A stretch of DNA of 64,000 nt from Iris pallida (taxonomy: Eukaryota; Streptophyta; Magnoliopsida; Asparagales; Iridaceae): positions 44,637,466 to 44,701,465 of the forward strand of contig JANAVB010005597.1 of assembly GCA_029216955.1 (NCBI GenBank), written 5' to 3'. Made by a program: the position numbers and the translations under genes. Under the pieces are notes generated by a model that was not told where the DNA came from, did no database searches, and saw nothing but the letters and a program-made list of their open reading frames with translations. The stretch's first letter is position 1, and each line of letters starts with the position of its first letter. Below, piece by piece: positions 34,378 to 45,403 of the stretch.

Positions 34378-35216
34378 TAAAGAATTTTATCCAAATTGTA
34401 AAAAAAGTAAGAAGTTTAGTAAAATTTTATTCCGAGTAATGAAACGACATTGGAGATGGCACGTGCTGGCAGCAAAGAAGGACCGCGCCATGGATGATGG
34501 CGCGCTTTAGGACGCGCATGGATGGTGGCGCACGTGGAGAGAATTCCGCATGGGACGCGCCATGGATGATGGCGCGCTAAGGACGCGACATGGGTGGTGG
34601 CGCGCGGCATGAACGCACCATGGGTGTCACCTCCTTCGTAAGATAACCAATTTACTCTACCTCCATGTGAACATACTATTTTAATATTATGTTCCATGAG
34701 AAAGAAGTAGTTTGAGAATGTTTAGCTAATAGAGAGTCGCATTGCAAGGAGCGAGAGCTTATAAGAGGGAGAGACTATCTTCCGTGAAGAGATGTAGCTT
34801 CCAACCTTCAAAGAATTGCTTCTGTGAGAGATGGAGAAAGTATTGTGTTTGTGTGGAGAGAGAGAGTTAGACTTAGCAATAAATAGAAAAAGAAAAAAGA
34901 CGGTGAAATGTAGCCGTTGGAATATAGACGTTGAAAAAGTAGCCGTTAGAAGGGGTCTTCCTGACTCATCTCCCGAACCCCATCCAGCGCGCCATGGGTG
35001 ATGGCTCATTCACCTGTCGCGCGCCATAGGCGCTGGCGCGTCATCCGCGCGCGCCATGGGCGCTGGCGCGTCCCCCAAGCACGCCATTGGCGCTGGCGCG
35101 TCACCTCCCCCTCCCGATACTGTAACACGCCATCTTCAATGTCGTTTCGTTACTCCATATACAAATACCCTAAACTGCTCACTTTTTTTTTACAATTTAG
35201 TTATAATTCTTTACCC
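34376..35216. mobile_element. Foldback / Mutator-like element with about 100 bp terminal inverted repeats
   Basis: The left end from GGTAAAGAATT to about 34478 matches in reverse complement the right end 35116-35216. Shared stretches include AAATTGTAAAAAAA and GAAACGACATTG followed by AGATGGC. Inside both arms are arrays of GCGCGCCATGG-type palindromes (34485-34625 and 34985-35105). The AT-rich middle contains AGCCGTTGGA and AGCCGTTAGA. There is no transposase. A clear target duplication is not visible because the left flank is a TA array. Long terminal repeats favour a Mutator-like MITE. Confidence 0.65.
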
Positions 35217-35222
35217 TATATG

Positions 35223-35227
35223 AAAAT

Positions 35228-35290
<63 letters not shown>
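35223..35290. repeat. (AC)n-(TA)n microsatellite
   Basis: Compound AC then TA dinucleotide run directly left of the copia-type LTR. Confidence 0.93.
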
Positions 35291-35306
35291 AAACTGTTAT
35301 TGCCGG

Positions 35307-37478
35307 TGTCACGCCCCGCCCCGGGAAATCGCTCGTCCTCGCTAGATTTTACCCGAATCATCGTCCTCGCTGGGGCGTGATGCCGCACGAGCCTGGAGTT
35401 GCGCTCGTGCAAGGCAAGATAACAGGTTCACATAGAACTATCTCAAATCGATAACATAAGCAGCGGAAGGAAACAAGTGAAACATAAGAATCTCTTTTAT
35501 TCATAATGAACTGAAGGTTACAAAGGCTCTGAATAGCCCAACATAAAATGCCAATTGGCTACAACGCTCATGATCTCTCTAGCTCACAAAGGATTACATT
35601 GTTCCATACATTATGCCTCTTTATAGCCACCAAGTAGTCTTCGGCCGAACATCTCCATGTCGCAAGTCCGAACGCATATGCGGAAGCTCCTCTTGAACGC
35701 CAAGGACTCCATGCCTCGGCACGTCCAAGCCAAGCTCCGCCCCGAGCTGATCATAACCTGAACCTGCACATAAACTAGTGGGGGTTTAGTGCTTTCGTCC
35801 TCGCTTCGCACTGATCAAAACCCGCTCGCACCCAAACCAAACACTTAATCATTTAGTGAACATGCATCTTAAATTGTGATCTTTCTATTTTAGCCTTAGG
35901 ATCGGTTTCATGGAATCTTCATATATAACTGCTTATTATAAATGTGTCTCATATCCCGTGTTCCTGCAGCAGATACAGTTAGCCATAATATGAACGTAAA
36001 CATAGTGTTCGTGCTCATCTCGTCCCGTTTTCCTTAGCCTGCAGTGGTTAGAACTTAACATAAGCAAACATAATCGGTTCGTACAACCGTCCAATCATAA
36101 ACGTAAACATATGTATAATGGGTAGCAGGCCCTGCGCCTGCACCCAGCTCTCATCTCAGCCCACCGGCCCTATCTATATGAAGGTCACGGTGTGTCGCAC
36201 CGTAATGGACTTGGCATCTCATATGTGTAAGCCTACAATCGCTTCGATACGGGTTGCTAGCCCAGTATCCGAAGGATCCCAAACTTACGGATATCATAGC
36301 TTATCACAGCAATGGACGGTCGCAATCCGTCCGAATGTTGTGCACCATAAATACCACACATAATTCCCTCCTAGGCCGAACGGTCCCGGCGCCCCGGCGT
36401 AACCGTTCGAGGGAAGCCGTACCCGTGCACGGACAATCCGAGTCCATTGACCATGCAATACGTTCCATATCATACAATCCATAGCATACCAACCAATCTC
36501 GTATTCCATAAACATAATCTCGCACATAAACGATTTCCCGTGCCATAAACGGTTGCCCGTGCCATAAACATAATCCACCATTTATATGGGGAGCTCCGTC
36601 GGCGTTATGCCCCAACACATCCATATTGATGCACGACGCCCAACGGCTTAGTCGTCTCGTACTCATAATCACGCATCCCGTTCATAATGTTATTCGCATA
36701 GCCTACTCCGTATTTACTTAGTCATTTCGTAGCTTAAGTGCGCAAAGGCACGCTCAGCACCATAATCAATGTTCTACGCCTAGAGTTCAATGTTCTCGGA
36801 GCCGTGCACATGATGCACATCTCGATATCATCTTTCAATGTTCTACCATTATTGCCCTACCGCGACCCGTACACTTGATGCACGTTGCTTCAGTTGTTCA
36901 ATTGTTCAATGTTCTATCTTAGTGTTCGACACATAGTTAGGCACTTACCCGTCGAGCCACGCTCGCTAACTCGATAACATATTACGCATACCATAACATA
37001 TTTTATTAGACGTAAAAGAATAGGGAGAGAGAGTCAAGAACCCGCCCACCTTAAGCCAATACGCCTTGCCGTTTCGCCGATTGAAGCGTCTCGCTTCTAT
37101 AACTCGATCGCATAGCTAACTCCCGGACTTAGCCATTCCTTTGAACTACTCGGTTGATTTGGCCTATCGCGCCCATGCCATAATCCGTTGCAGGGCCTCG
37201 ATTTGGTTTCGCGTACACTTCATTGCATAAGGCAAAATACCGACCTCTTATCGTCCAGCGTAGAAGCATAGCCTGCACACCAGATCAACTAAAATCAGCA
37301 CTTGCTCAAGCGGGACTTACTCTTTGCATCGATTCGATTCATAGATTCCAACCGACTCAAAGCTTACCTTTGGCCAACATAACACTTGTATCGATTCATA
37401 CCGATACCTTATCGGGTCAACGCAACTCTTCGAGTCAACGACTCATCGTAATGCACCGATGCGGAGCGGGGTATTACA
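35307..37478 (-). mobile_element. 3' LTR of LARD-B (family B)
   Basis: TGTCACGCCCCGCCCCG to GGAGCGGGGTATTACA. It contains a perfect 8 bp hairpin GCACGAGC/GCTCGTGC (35385-35410) and a long foldback at 36364-36415. A family-B remnant at 28698-29151 is its decayed relative. Confidence 0.92.
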
Positions 37479-40094
37479 TAATATACCACTCAAAATCAGG
37501 TTCGTCCTCGAACCGAAACCAACACTTAATCCAAGTGCCTCGCATAGATCGCTTCACGATCTCGTGCTACGATCGTTGAATCATACAACTTAGTTTGGAT
37601 CATACACATATTTTAGGCGTCCCACCAATATATGCATTTCAGCCAAGCTCAGTTGTAGGATATTAGACAACTAACAAGCTCAACTTAAATCCTCAAACAC
37701 CAAACATTCCGTATTCGACTTAGTCATATCTTAGCACTTATTCCCAAAATACTCTTCGTATGCATCATCCCATAACATGCGATCATCTTCCAACATCTTA
37801 CACATAACTTAATTTAAACCGTAACTTCGATCCCAAACGTTTCTCGCCGGCCACCTAACGCATGCATTGCATAAGTCATTGCGCATCCGATCGCAACGAG
37901 CTCCCGCAACGCCTATTCGCCCAACCGTTTCCTATCTCTCACATAACTCAAGTTTTTTATCCAATCATTCATACACTTGGCCTTAATGACATGGACTAGG
38001 TCCACATGTCTCCATTTTCCTTTACTTACAATCCATACTAAGTCTCGCATACAACTATCCAACACGACCCACGTTCTCGAACTACCCGCGCATCGAGTCT
38101 GGGGCTACCCCCGCTAGGCAACTTATCCAGACATCATCCTCGCGCTCTCCCGACACAAGAGGTCAACTTGAGTCTACGATGCTCAAAGGCAACAATCTTT
38201 CCGACCCAAGGTCTCTTACGATACGTCCATCTCCGATTCTCGACCGAGTACGAATCCTTTACTCAATTCTCGAATCAATCCCGACTAGTTCACTCCATAA
38301 CATAGATCGCGCGCCCAAACACATGTAACCTAACCGTTACTCAACTGATCTACGATACAACTCTTAGGGTCATTCTATTACTCGTCGCCCTCGCGCATTG
38401 CAAGATTCTTACAATCGCCTTACCGCGTCACTACGCTAAGCACGTTCCTCAACTTAGTTTCTTATACGACTTCTTTAGGGTCATCCTATGGGACTTCAAC
38501 ATTCACTTGATTTGGCGGTCAAGTCTTCTAGGGTCATCTGCCCCGAAACTACGCTCGATAATTGAAGATCATCAATGAGGGACAGTTACAACGAACCATG
38601 CTATATCCTATCGCGGAGCCAAATCAATTCCCGACAATTCCTATGGGACTTTACCCAATCTGACATACCAATCCATAATTTATCTATCCCCGTGCAACTA
38701 ATGCGCCGCTGCTACTCGAGTCACTTAGGCACTACCGTCGACGATATCGCACAATCCTTAATTCTACCTTCGCATCAAACCACAATCCATATCCAAATTG
38801 CCACGCCTTGCAAGTTCGATCATTCCCACTGGATGAATCACCATACCAGTGCTCACGCGGAATGATCGTTCTAATTTTTGACGTGACGTATGTGCGAGGC
38901 TGGTGTTGCGCTCGTTCAAGACAAGAATGTCAACATAGTGGTGATCCGCGAAGAAATCCAAACACTTTCATTTTCACCCAAGCAATATCCATCGACTCTC
39001 AAATTCTCCGAAGCGTTCCTATCGTTATCATCCAAACTGTCATCAACTTAACTTGCATCTTATTCATCCAACAACAATGCTCAACATAATTTTCGTTCAT
39101 TTGATCAGAGTATCCCCGAGTTATTGCATATCGTCTTTGATACGCCTCAATACCATCATCGATATGCATAACTTGAACATCTTCCTTTCTCATAAGCTCA
39201 AACCCGTTGCAATTATTGCCATTATCCGAACTCGAATACGAATCAAGTCTCGCACAATTTCTCCGTACTTATTCAACATGTTCCGAAGAAGTCTCCGTAC
39301 TAACTCAACATAAGTTCGACCGGGTTGACTATTTCCTCAACGTAACATTCATTCGCATATGCTCGGCCTATCGTTCAACTTATACTTAACGAATTCTCAT
39401 TCGACGTATCGTCCATAAGTATGACTTCGCACATAATTGTTCAACTCAATTCATCAAAGCATACTAGCATCGACTTATATCAAGTCTTCCCTACTCGAGT
39501 CTCGGTACTACTCCGTCCGCCGAGGACAACATATCGTATCAACATAATTGTCTCGACGTAACCTATCGTAAGTCCCCAACCAGCTTAACATCGCTATCGC
39601 TAAGTGGTATTCCATATACCACTCAGGATCGAGCCTATCGTTATCGACACAATACTTCGCTATACTTGCTCGCATAATTGGTATTGCATATACCACTCGA
39701 AATTGAGTCATTACTCGACATCACACTTCGCATAGGTCCGACTTCTGTCTCAACTTAACCGTCCCGTATGGCGATCCTTCCGATCCCAGCTCTAACGTTA
39801 GCTCAAGTTTAACACACATTCGATCTAACCGTACCATGGCGACCATACCGATCACACCCGCAACATTCGCTTATTCAAAGCTCAACGCGACATTCGGCCA
39901 ACATACATGTTCGCCTACTCAACTCGACTCTGCGACCAACTCGATTCGTTACTATCGCATCCACGATCTTCGAATCCCGCACGTTGCAGCTCGTGCAACA
40001 ACTTAGTCTCGATACTTAAGGTCTTTACTCAATCTCGCACAACATTTCGCTATCCATCCGCATAGCCATACTACGCACAACATACCGTATCGAC

Positions 40095-40430
40095 TCGTTG
40101 CACCGATGCAACGAACGATCCACGACTTGCTGCACTCCGTGCAACCGATAACACATAACCATTCGCATAGCCACATAACACGCATCGCCTCATATCTCGA
40201 CTCGTTGCACCTTGTGCAACCAACAACACATATCTTCTCGCAATACGTGCGACCAACAACACATAACTCCTCGTACTGCGTGCGACCAACAACACATATC
40301 GTTGCACTTCATGCAACCAACATCACCATATTCGTTGCACTTTGTACGACCATCATTCCATAACCCGTTGCACTTCGTGCAACCAACATCCCATAACTCG
40401 TTGCACTTCGTGCAACCAACACTCTCCGAC
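40095..40430. repeat. Array of GTTGCAC-TTC-GTGCAAC palindromes
   Basis: About eight units spaced some 30 to 55 bp apart each contain the palindrome GTTGCACTTCGTGCAAC or a variant, followed by CAACA and a short AT-rich spacer. Some variants keep pairing in the stem (for example TTGCACCTTGTGCAA at about 40216) while others lose it. The array is within the non-coding interior of LARD-B. Confidence 0.85.
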
Positions 40431-40634
40431 GGCACCCGGAGATAACGTGATAGTCACGACATACTTGTGGCAGACGTACGTACTTAATATAGACTTATTG
40501 TATGGAACATCCAATGTAGCGTCGAGCAGATTCATGAGCCATGCGGTTGCGGAAACAACTTAGAGTCTTAACTGAATTTTGATATCGAAGCAACTGAGGG
40601 TCAAAGAGATTCACGCACGGTCCAAAGGATGGAA

Positions 40635-40650
40635 CCTGGCTCTGATACCA
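40635..40650 (-). promoter_or_regulatory. Primer-binding site of LARD-B (initiator Met tRNA)
   Basis: The minus strand reads TGGTATCAGAGCCAGG, 3 bp from the 5' LTR. Confidence 0.92.
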
Positions 40651-40653
40651 ACT

Positions 40654-42826
40654 TGTCACGCCCCGTCCCGGGAAATCGCTCGTCCTCGCTAGATTTTACC
40701 CGAATCATCGTCCTCGCTGGGGCGTGATGCCGCACGAGCCTGGAGTTGCGCTCGTGCAAGGCAAGATAACAGGTTCACATAGAACTATCTCAAATCGATA
40801 ACATAAGCAGCGGAAGGAAACAAGTGAAACATAAGAATCTCTTTTATTCATAATGAACTGAAGGTTACAAAGGCTCTGAATAGCCCAACATAAAATGCCA
40901 ATTGGCTACAACGCTCATGATCTCTCTAGCTCACAAAGGATTACATTGTTCCATACATTATGCCTCTTTATAGCCACCAAGTAGTCTTCGGCCGAACATC
41001 TCCATGTCGCAAGTCCGAACGCATATGCGGAAGCTCCTCTTGAACGCCCAGGACTCCATGCCTCGGCACGTCCAAGCCAAGCTCCGTCCCGAGCTGATCA
41101 TAACCTGAACCTGCACATAAACTAGTGGGGGTTTAGTGCTTTCGTCCTCGCTTCGCACTGATCAAAACCCGCTCGCACCCAAACCAAACACTTAATCATT
41201 TAGTGAACATGCATCTTAAATTGTGATCTTTCTATTTTAGCCTTAGGATCGGTTTCATGGCAATCTTCATATATAACTGCTTATTATAAATGTGTCTCAT
41301 ATCCCGTGTTCCTGCAGCAGATACAGTTAGCCATAATATGAACGTAAACATAGTGTTCGTGCTCATCTCGTCCCGTTTTCCTTAGCCTGCAGTGGTTAGA
41401 ACTTAACATAAGCAAACATAATCGGTTCGTACAACCGTCCAATCATAAACGTAAACATATGCATAATGGGTAGCAGGTCCTGCGCCTGCACCCAGCTCTC
41501 ATCTCAGCCCACCGGCCCTATCTATATGAAGGTCACGGTGTGTCGCACCGTAATGGACTTGGCATCTCATATGTATAAGCCTACAATCGCTTCGATACGG
41601 GTTGCTAGCCCAGTATCCGAAGGATCCCAAACTTACGGATATCATAGCTTATCACAGCACTGGACGGTCGCAATCCGTCCGAATGTTGTGCACCATAAAT
41701 ACCACACATAATTCCCTCCTAGGCCGAACGGTCCCGGCGCCCCGGCGTAACCGTTCGAGGGAAGCCGTACCCGTGCACGGGCAATCCGAGTCCATTGACC
41801 ATGCAATACGTTCCATATCATACAATCCATAGCATACCAACCAATCTCGTATTCCATAAACATAATCTCGCACATAAACGGTTTTCCGTGCCATAAACGG
41901 TTGCCCGTGCCATAAACATAATCCACCATTTATATGGGGAGCTCCGTCGGCGTTATGTCCCAACACATCCATATTGATGCACGACGTCCAACGGCTTAGT
42001 CGTCTCGTACTCATAATCACGCATCCCGTTCATAATGTTATTCGCATAGCCTACTCCGTATTTACTTAGTCATTTCGTAGCTTAAGTGCGCAAAGGCACG
42101 CTCAGCACCATAATCAATGTTCTACGCCTAGAGTTCAATGTTCTCGGAGCCATGCACATGATGCACATTTCGATATCATCTTTCAATGTTCTACCATCAT
42201 TGCCCTACCGCGACCCGTACACTTGATGCACGTCGCTTCAATTGTTCAATTGTTCAATGTTCTATCTTAGTGTTCGACACATACTTAGGCACATACCCGT
42301 CGAGCCACGCTCGCTAACTCGATAACATATTACGCATACCATAACATATTTTATTAGACGTGAAGGAATAGGGAGAGAGAGTCAAGAACCCGCCCACCTT
42401 AAGCCGATACGCCTTGCCGTTTTGCCGATTGAAGCGTCTCGCTTCCATAACTCGATCGCATAGCTAACTCCCGGACTTAGCCATTCCTTTGAACTACTCG
42501 GTTGATTTGGCCTATCGCGCCCATGCCACAATCCGTTGCAGGGCCTCGATTTGGTTTCGCGTACACTTCATTGCATAAGGCAAAATACCGACCTCTTATC
42601 GTCCAGCGTAGAAGCATAGCCTGCACACCAGATCAACTAAAATCAGCACTTGCTCAAGCGGGACTTACTCTTTGCATCGATTCGATTCATAGATTCCAAC
42701 CGACTCAAAGCTTACCTTTGGCCAACATAACACTTGTATCGATTCATACCGATACCTTATCGGGTCAACGCAACTCTTCGAGTCAACGACTCATCGTAAT
42801 GCACCGATGCGGAGCGGGGTATTACA
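40654..42826 (-). mobile_element. 5' LTR of LARD-B
   Basis: Same as 35307-37478 apart from scattered single-base changes (for example the first CCCCG block reads CCCCGTCCCG here and CCCCGCCCCG there). It ends at GTATTACA, then target copy GCCGG. Confidence 0.93.
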
Positions 42827-43566
42827 GCCGGGAACGTCGGGGCACGCTTTTCGATGGAAAATACAGAAACTGAAACAGTTGTAAAGACAATGTTTCAAAT
42901 GCAATTCCTTAAAGAAGGTTTTGCAACAGAGATCCAGAAGGATTCTGCAAATTACGAGATCTAAAAAGATATCGTAATTCACGAATAATCTAAAGAGATT
43001 TTCGTGATCGTAGCAAACTGGCCGTAGTGCCTTCTAAAAAGAAGATACTGACAGAACTGCTAAAGGCAACAGAAGGGTGACAGGCGAGAGATGGAATTGC
43101 TGGGATGAATGATCGCCGTTGCTCAAAGCTTTATTCGCCCTCTGCGAACAGCTTCCAGGAACCAGCAAGGTTGACGGAAAACCTTGGAACACTCCTGCTC
43201 TTCTGACTCCTCGGAAGACGGCGAACTCCTCTGGCAATGGCTATACTCTTCTCTCTCTGTTTCTGAAGTAACAGAACCCACGCGTACTAAAAAGTACTAG
43301 TGTTTGTGTTAAAAAACACGCTCACTACTCTGTTGTGTTAAAGAACACTTAGAGTTTTCTCCCTGGAATTCTGATTTTTCCAACACTGAGAGAGAGGAGA
43401 GAACCTGCATATATAGCCCACGGGGCGGTTGCCTGAACTTCAGGGTAGTGGCTGAACCACTCCTGAAAGTGCAGCCACTGCTGCAACCGTTCCCGCTCTA
43501 ATATGCAGCCAGCCATACGCACGCTGCGTACGTGCGCCAACAAAACGCCACATTACGCCTCATGAG

Positions 43567-43629
43567 CCCTTGAGCCCGAGCCCGAGCCCGAGTCCGAGTC
43601 CGAGTCCGATTCCGAGTCCGAGTCCGAGT
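43567..43629. repeat. (GAGCCC/GAGTCC)n hexamer repeat
   Basis: Ten hexamers drifting from GAGCCC to GAGTCC, within the copia-type LTR. The Arg-rich frame on the minus strand is an artefact of it. Confidence 0.92.
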
Positions 43630-43873
43630 CGCTAAGCTCCTACGGAGCTTAGCTCCATGGAAATAAATTTTCAAGAGCAAAAAGCTTACAGCTTCTTAAT
43701 TGTTGATTAAGCCTTTATACCATTAATAATTAATCCCACATGGCACACACACATGTGCACTACATGTGCATCTCCATAAAGAGCAAAGACTCATATATAT
43801 GGAGATACACATTCCTTTCTAGCCGATGTGGGACTAAAAACCAAAACTAAAGGCTAAAAACCCAACAATAACA

Positions 43874-44502
43874 CCTTCTCCCCCTACAAAATATGCAGTA
43901 GAACTTAAAAGAAATCTGTTGTTCAAACTGAGCATATCCATGAGGATGGGTTTGGTATTGCGAAGTTATTACTATCATAAGTTTTTTTTTGTAAGTTTAT
44001 GTTATAAAGCTGCTGATAAACTTATTTAGTTTCTACCTGATAGTTTATGACATTATGTCATACAAGTTGTTGTAAGAAAACACCTACTTTGCAGTACTCT
44101 AGTCGTTTTCTTTTAACAAGTTTGGATATGATGTAAAATTTATAAAAAATTTAAAGTTGTGTTTTATAAAATTCATGATAAGATGAAACTTGTATCAAAG
44201 GAACATCTTTGACGAACCCAAAAGATTTAAATGCAGACCCAATGAAAATATTGAAAAAAATTTAAAAAAAATTACCCAATATATTTATCTCTTGTTTCTA
44301 AATAAGAAACCAAGTCCTAGGAGATTCATAAGTTATCTTGTTGATTTTCGTATATTCTCAAAATAGTAGATAAAAAATAATATATTGTACAATCACTTAT
44401 TTCTAGACAATATTAGCTGAGATAATAAACGAAAATATAAGAGAAAATATAGAAAAGGAAGCTTTAAGCCAAGGCGAAAGGGGAGGAGGAAATTAAGCCG
44501 TA
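43874..44502. other. Polypurine tract remnant then AT-rich sequence, no gene seen
   Basis: 43874-43887 is the inverted purine-rich tract of the copia-type element. The rest is AT-rich with long A and T runs and no convincing frame or repeat ends. Confidence 0.5.
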
Positions 44503-44510
44503 CATAGAAG

Positions 44511-44687
44511 TAGGGTGAGCATTCGGTTAATTCACTTCAAACCGAATCAAATAACTGAAAGCCAGATAAAAAAACTGAAACCGAACTGAATTGATCCATA
44601 ACCGAATCAAACCGAACCGAATTAAATCGGTTCGGTTTTCAATTTATTTGGTTTATTTTATTTTTCGATTTATTTGTGCTTTGTTTG

Positions 44688-44755
<68 letters not shown>

Positions 44756-45003
44756 AAGCAATGGGTACTTGTGACGAACTCGCCTCCACTGAGGCTCGAA
44801 CTCCCGACCACTTGGGTCGCATGCATCTCTCTTAACCACTAGACTAGAGGTCATTTGCAAATCGAAACCGAAACCGAAACCGAAAGCAAATAAATTTTTT
44901 TAGTATTTTTAAAACCGAAATCGAACCGAATTTTTTTTTAAACCGAACCGAAACTCTTATTCGATTCGATTTTCTGTCCAAAACCGAATAATGCTCACCC
45001 CTA
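44511..45003. mobile_element. hAT-like MITE of the GGTTCGGTTT type, 493 bp, hosting a SINE
   Basis: An 8 bp target duplication CATAGAAG flanks it (44503-44510 and 45004-45011). Ends are TAGGGTGAGCATTCGG and the inverse of TAGGGGTGAGCATTATTCGG. Both arms are rich in AACCGAA/TTCGGTT. The middle is occupied by a minus-strand SINE with its tail. Related in ends and composition to 32979-33716. Confidence 0.9.
44695..44853 (-). mobile_element. tRNA-derived SINE with poly(A) and (TA)n tail
   Basis: On the minus strand, a polymerase III A box TAGTCTAGTGG (44837-44847, matching TRGYNNARNNG) is followed about 33 nt later by a B-box-like GTTCGAGCC (44793-44801). The body ends in TGCTTCA, then about 32 A residues (T at 44723-44754), then (TA)n at 44695-44722. 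The layout, length near 100 bp plus tail, and lack of coding capacity are those of a plant SINE. Clear target copies were not found. Confidence 0.8.
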
Positions 45004-45280
45004 CATAGAAGTGGATGGGACATCGCATGTAGATGATAGGAACCCAGGGGTTGGTGTGTGATGTGTTGTGTAGTACCACCACAGGTGCCATCTCTCCATC
45101 AAACCAGTCATCGCTCACCAATCACCACTTGTTCCTCGCATGATAAAAATCTTTCGATCGGGTCTCATTAAGAAGAGTTCAATGGTCGGCCAACTGCCGG
45201 CATGCCACCTTCATGGCTTGGTGGACGATAAAGACTTCATCTTATGTTTACCTATGTTCCTGTTCTTGTTTGGAAACTAA

Positions 45281-45400
45281 GGTCTCGTTTGGTACACTGT
45301 AATGTAATCGTAATTATAATATAATCAAATAAAAATAATTAGTTTTTTTAATTAGATTATATTACGATTATAATTACATTACAGTAAACCAAACGGCGTC
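45281..45400. mobile_element. Tourist-like (PIF/Harbinger) MITE, 120 bp
   Basis: The 3 bp target TAA lies at 45278-45280 and 45401-45403. Inverted ends GGTCTCGTTTGGTACACTG and GACGCCGTTTGGTTTACTG extend into an almost complete hairpin of TGTAATGTAAT...ATTACATTACA. Confidence 0.8.
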
Positions 45401-45403
45401 TAA

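Larger units (their letters stand above)
37479..40653 (-). other. Internal region of LARD-B, no recognised coding domain
   Basis: It begins beside the 3' LTR with sequence that on the minus strand reads GGTTCGAGGACGAACCTG, a vestige of the 3' end of a gypsy pol gene. The rest has short frames only and no gag, protease, RT or integrase motif that I can see. It carries an array of short palindromes at 40095-40430. Confidence 0.75.
35307..42826 (-). mobile_element. LARD-B: large non-coding LTR retrotransposon derivative
   Basis: LTRs 35307-37478 (2172 bp) and 40654-42826 (2173 bp) are nearly identical. The internal region is 3175 bp, and the target duplication GCCGG sits at 35302-35306 and 42827-42831. 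A Met-tRNA primer site next to the right LTR gives minus orientation. No gag or pol domain was recognised in the interior. Near-identity of LTRs points to a recent insertion; most differences seen are C/T or single-base changes. It landed 12 bp inside a copia-type LTR. Confidence 0.93.
35295..43873 (-). mobile_element. Copia-type LTR split by LARD-B
   Basis: The pieces 35295-35306 (TGTTATTGCCGG) and 42827-43873 (ending CCCAACAATAACA) form one LTR of about 1.05 kb with perfect TGTTATTG/CAATAACA ends. To its right, CCTTCTCCCCCTAC gives, on the minus strand, the purine tract that precedes a 3' LTR, so the element read leftward and its body would lie right of 43873. No pol was found there, so the body is lost. 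The CCCACATCGGCTAG motif (seen inverted near 43825) is common in plant copia LTRs. Confidence 0.75.

Noticed and set aside
34054..34380. Frames of alternating Ile-Tyr
   Set aside because: Translation of (AT)n microsatellite.
40095..40430. CRISPR-like array of short palindromic repeats
   Set aside because: Plant nuclear sequence, repeats degenerate, spacers short and similar, no cas genes; it is an internal retroelement repeat.
35611..42020. Frames repeated in the two LARD-B LTRs (for example 36304-36672 and 41652-42020)
   Set aside because: They recur because LTRs are duplicates; no motif and no expected coding in LTRs.
43498..43680. Arg/Thr repeat protein on the minus strand
   Set aside because: Product of a GAGTCC hexamer repeat in an LTR.
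44790..44853. tRNA gene suggested by A- and B-box matches
   Set aside because: No cloverleaf or acceptor stem is visible, and the sequence runs into poly(A) and (TA)n; a SINE explains it.
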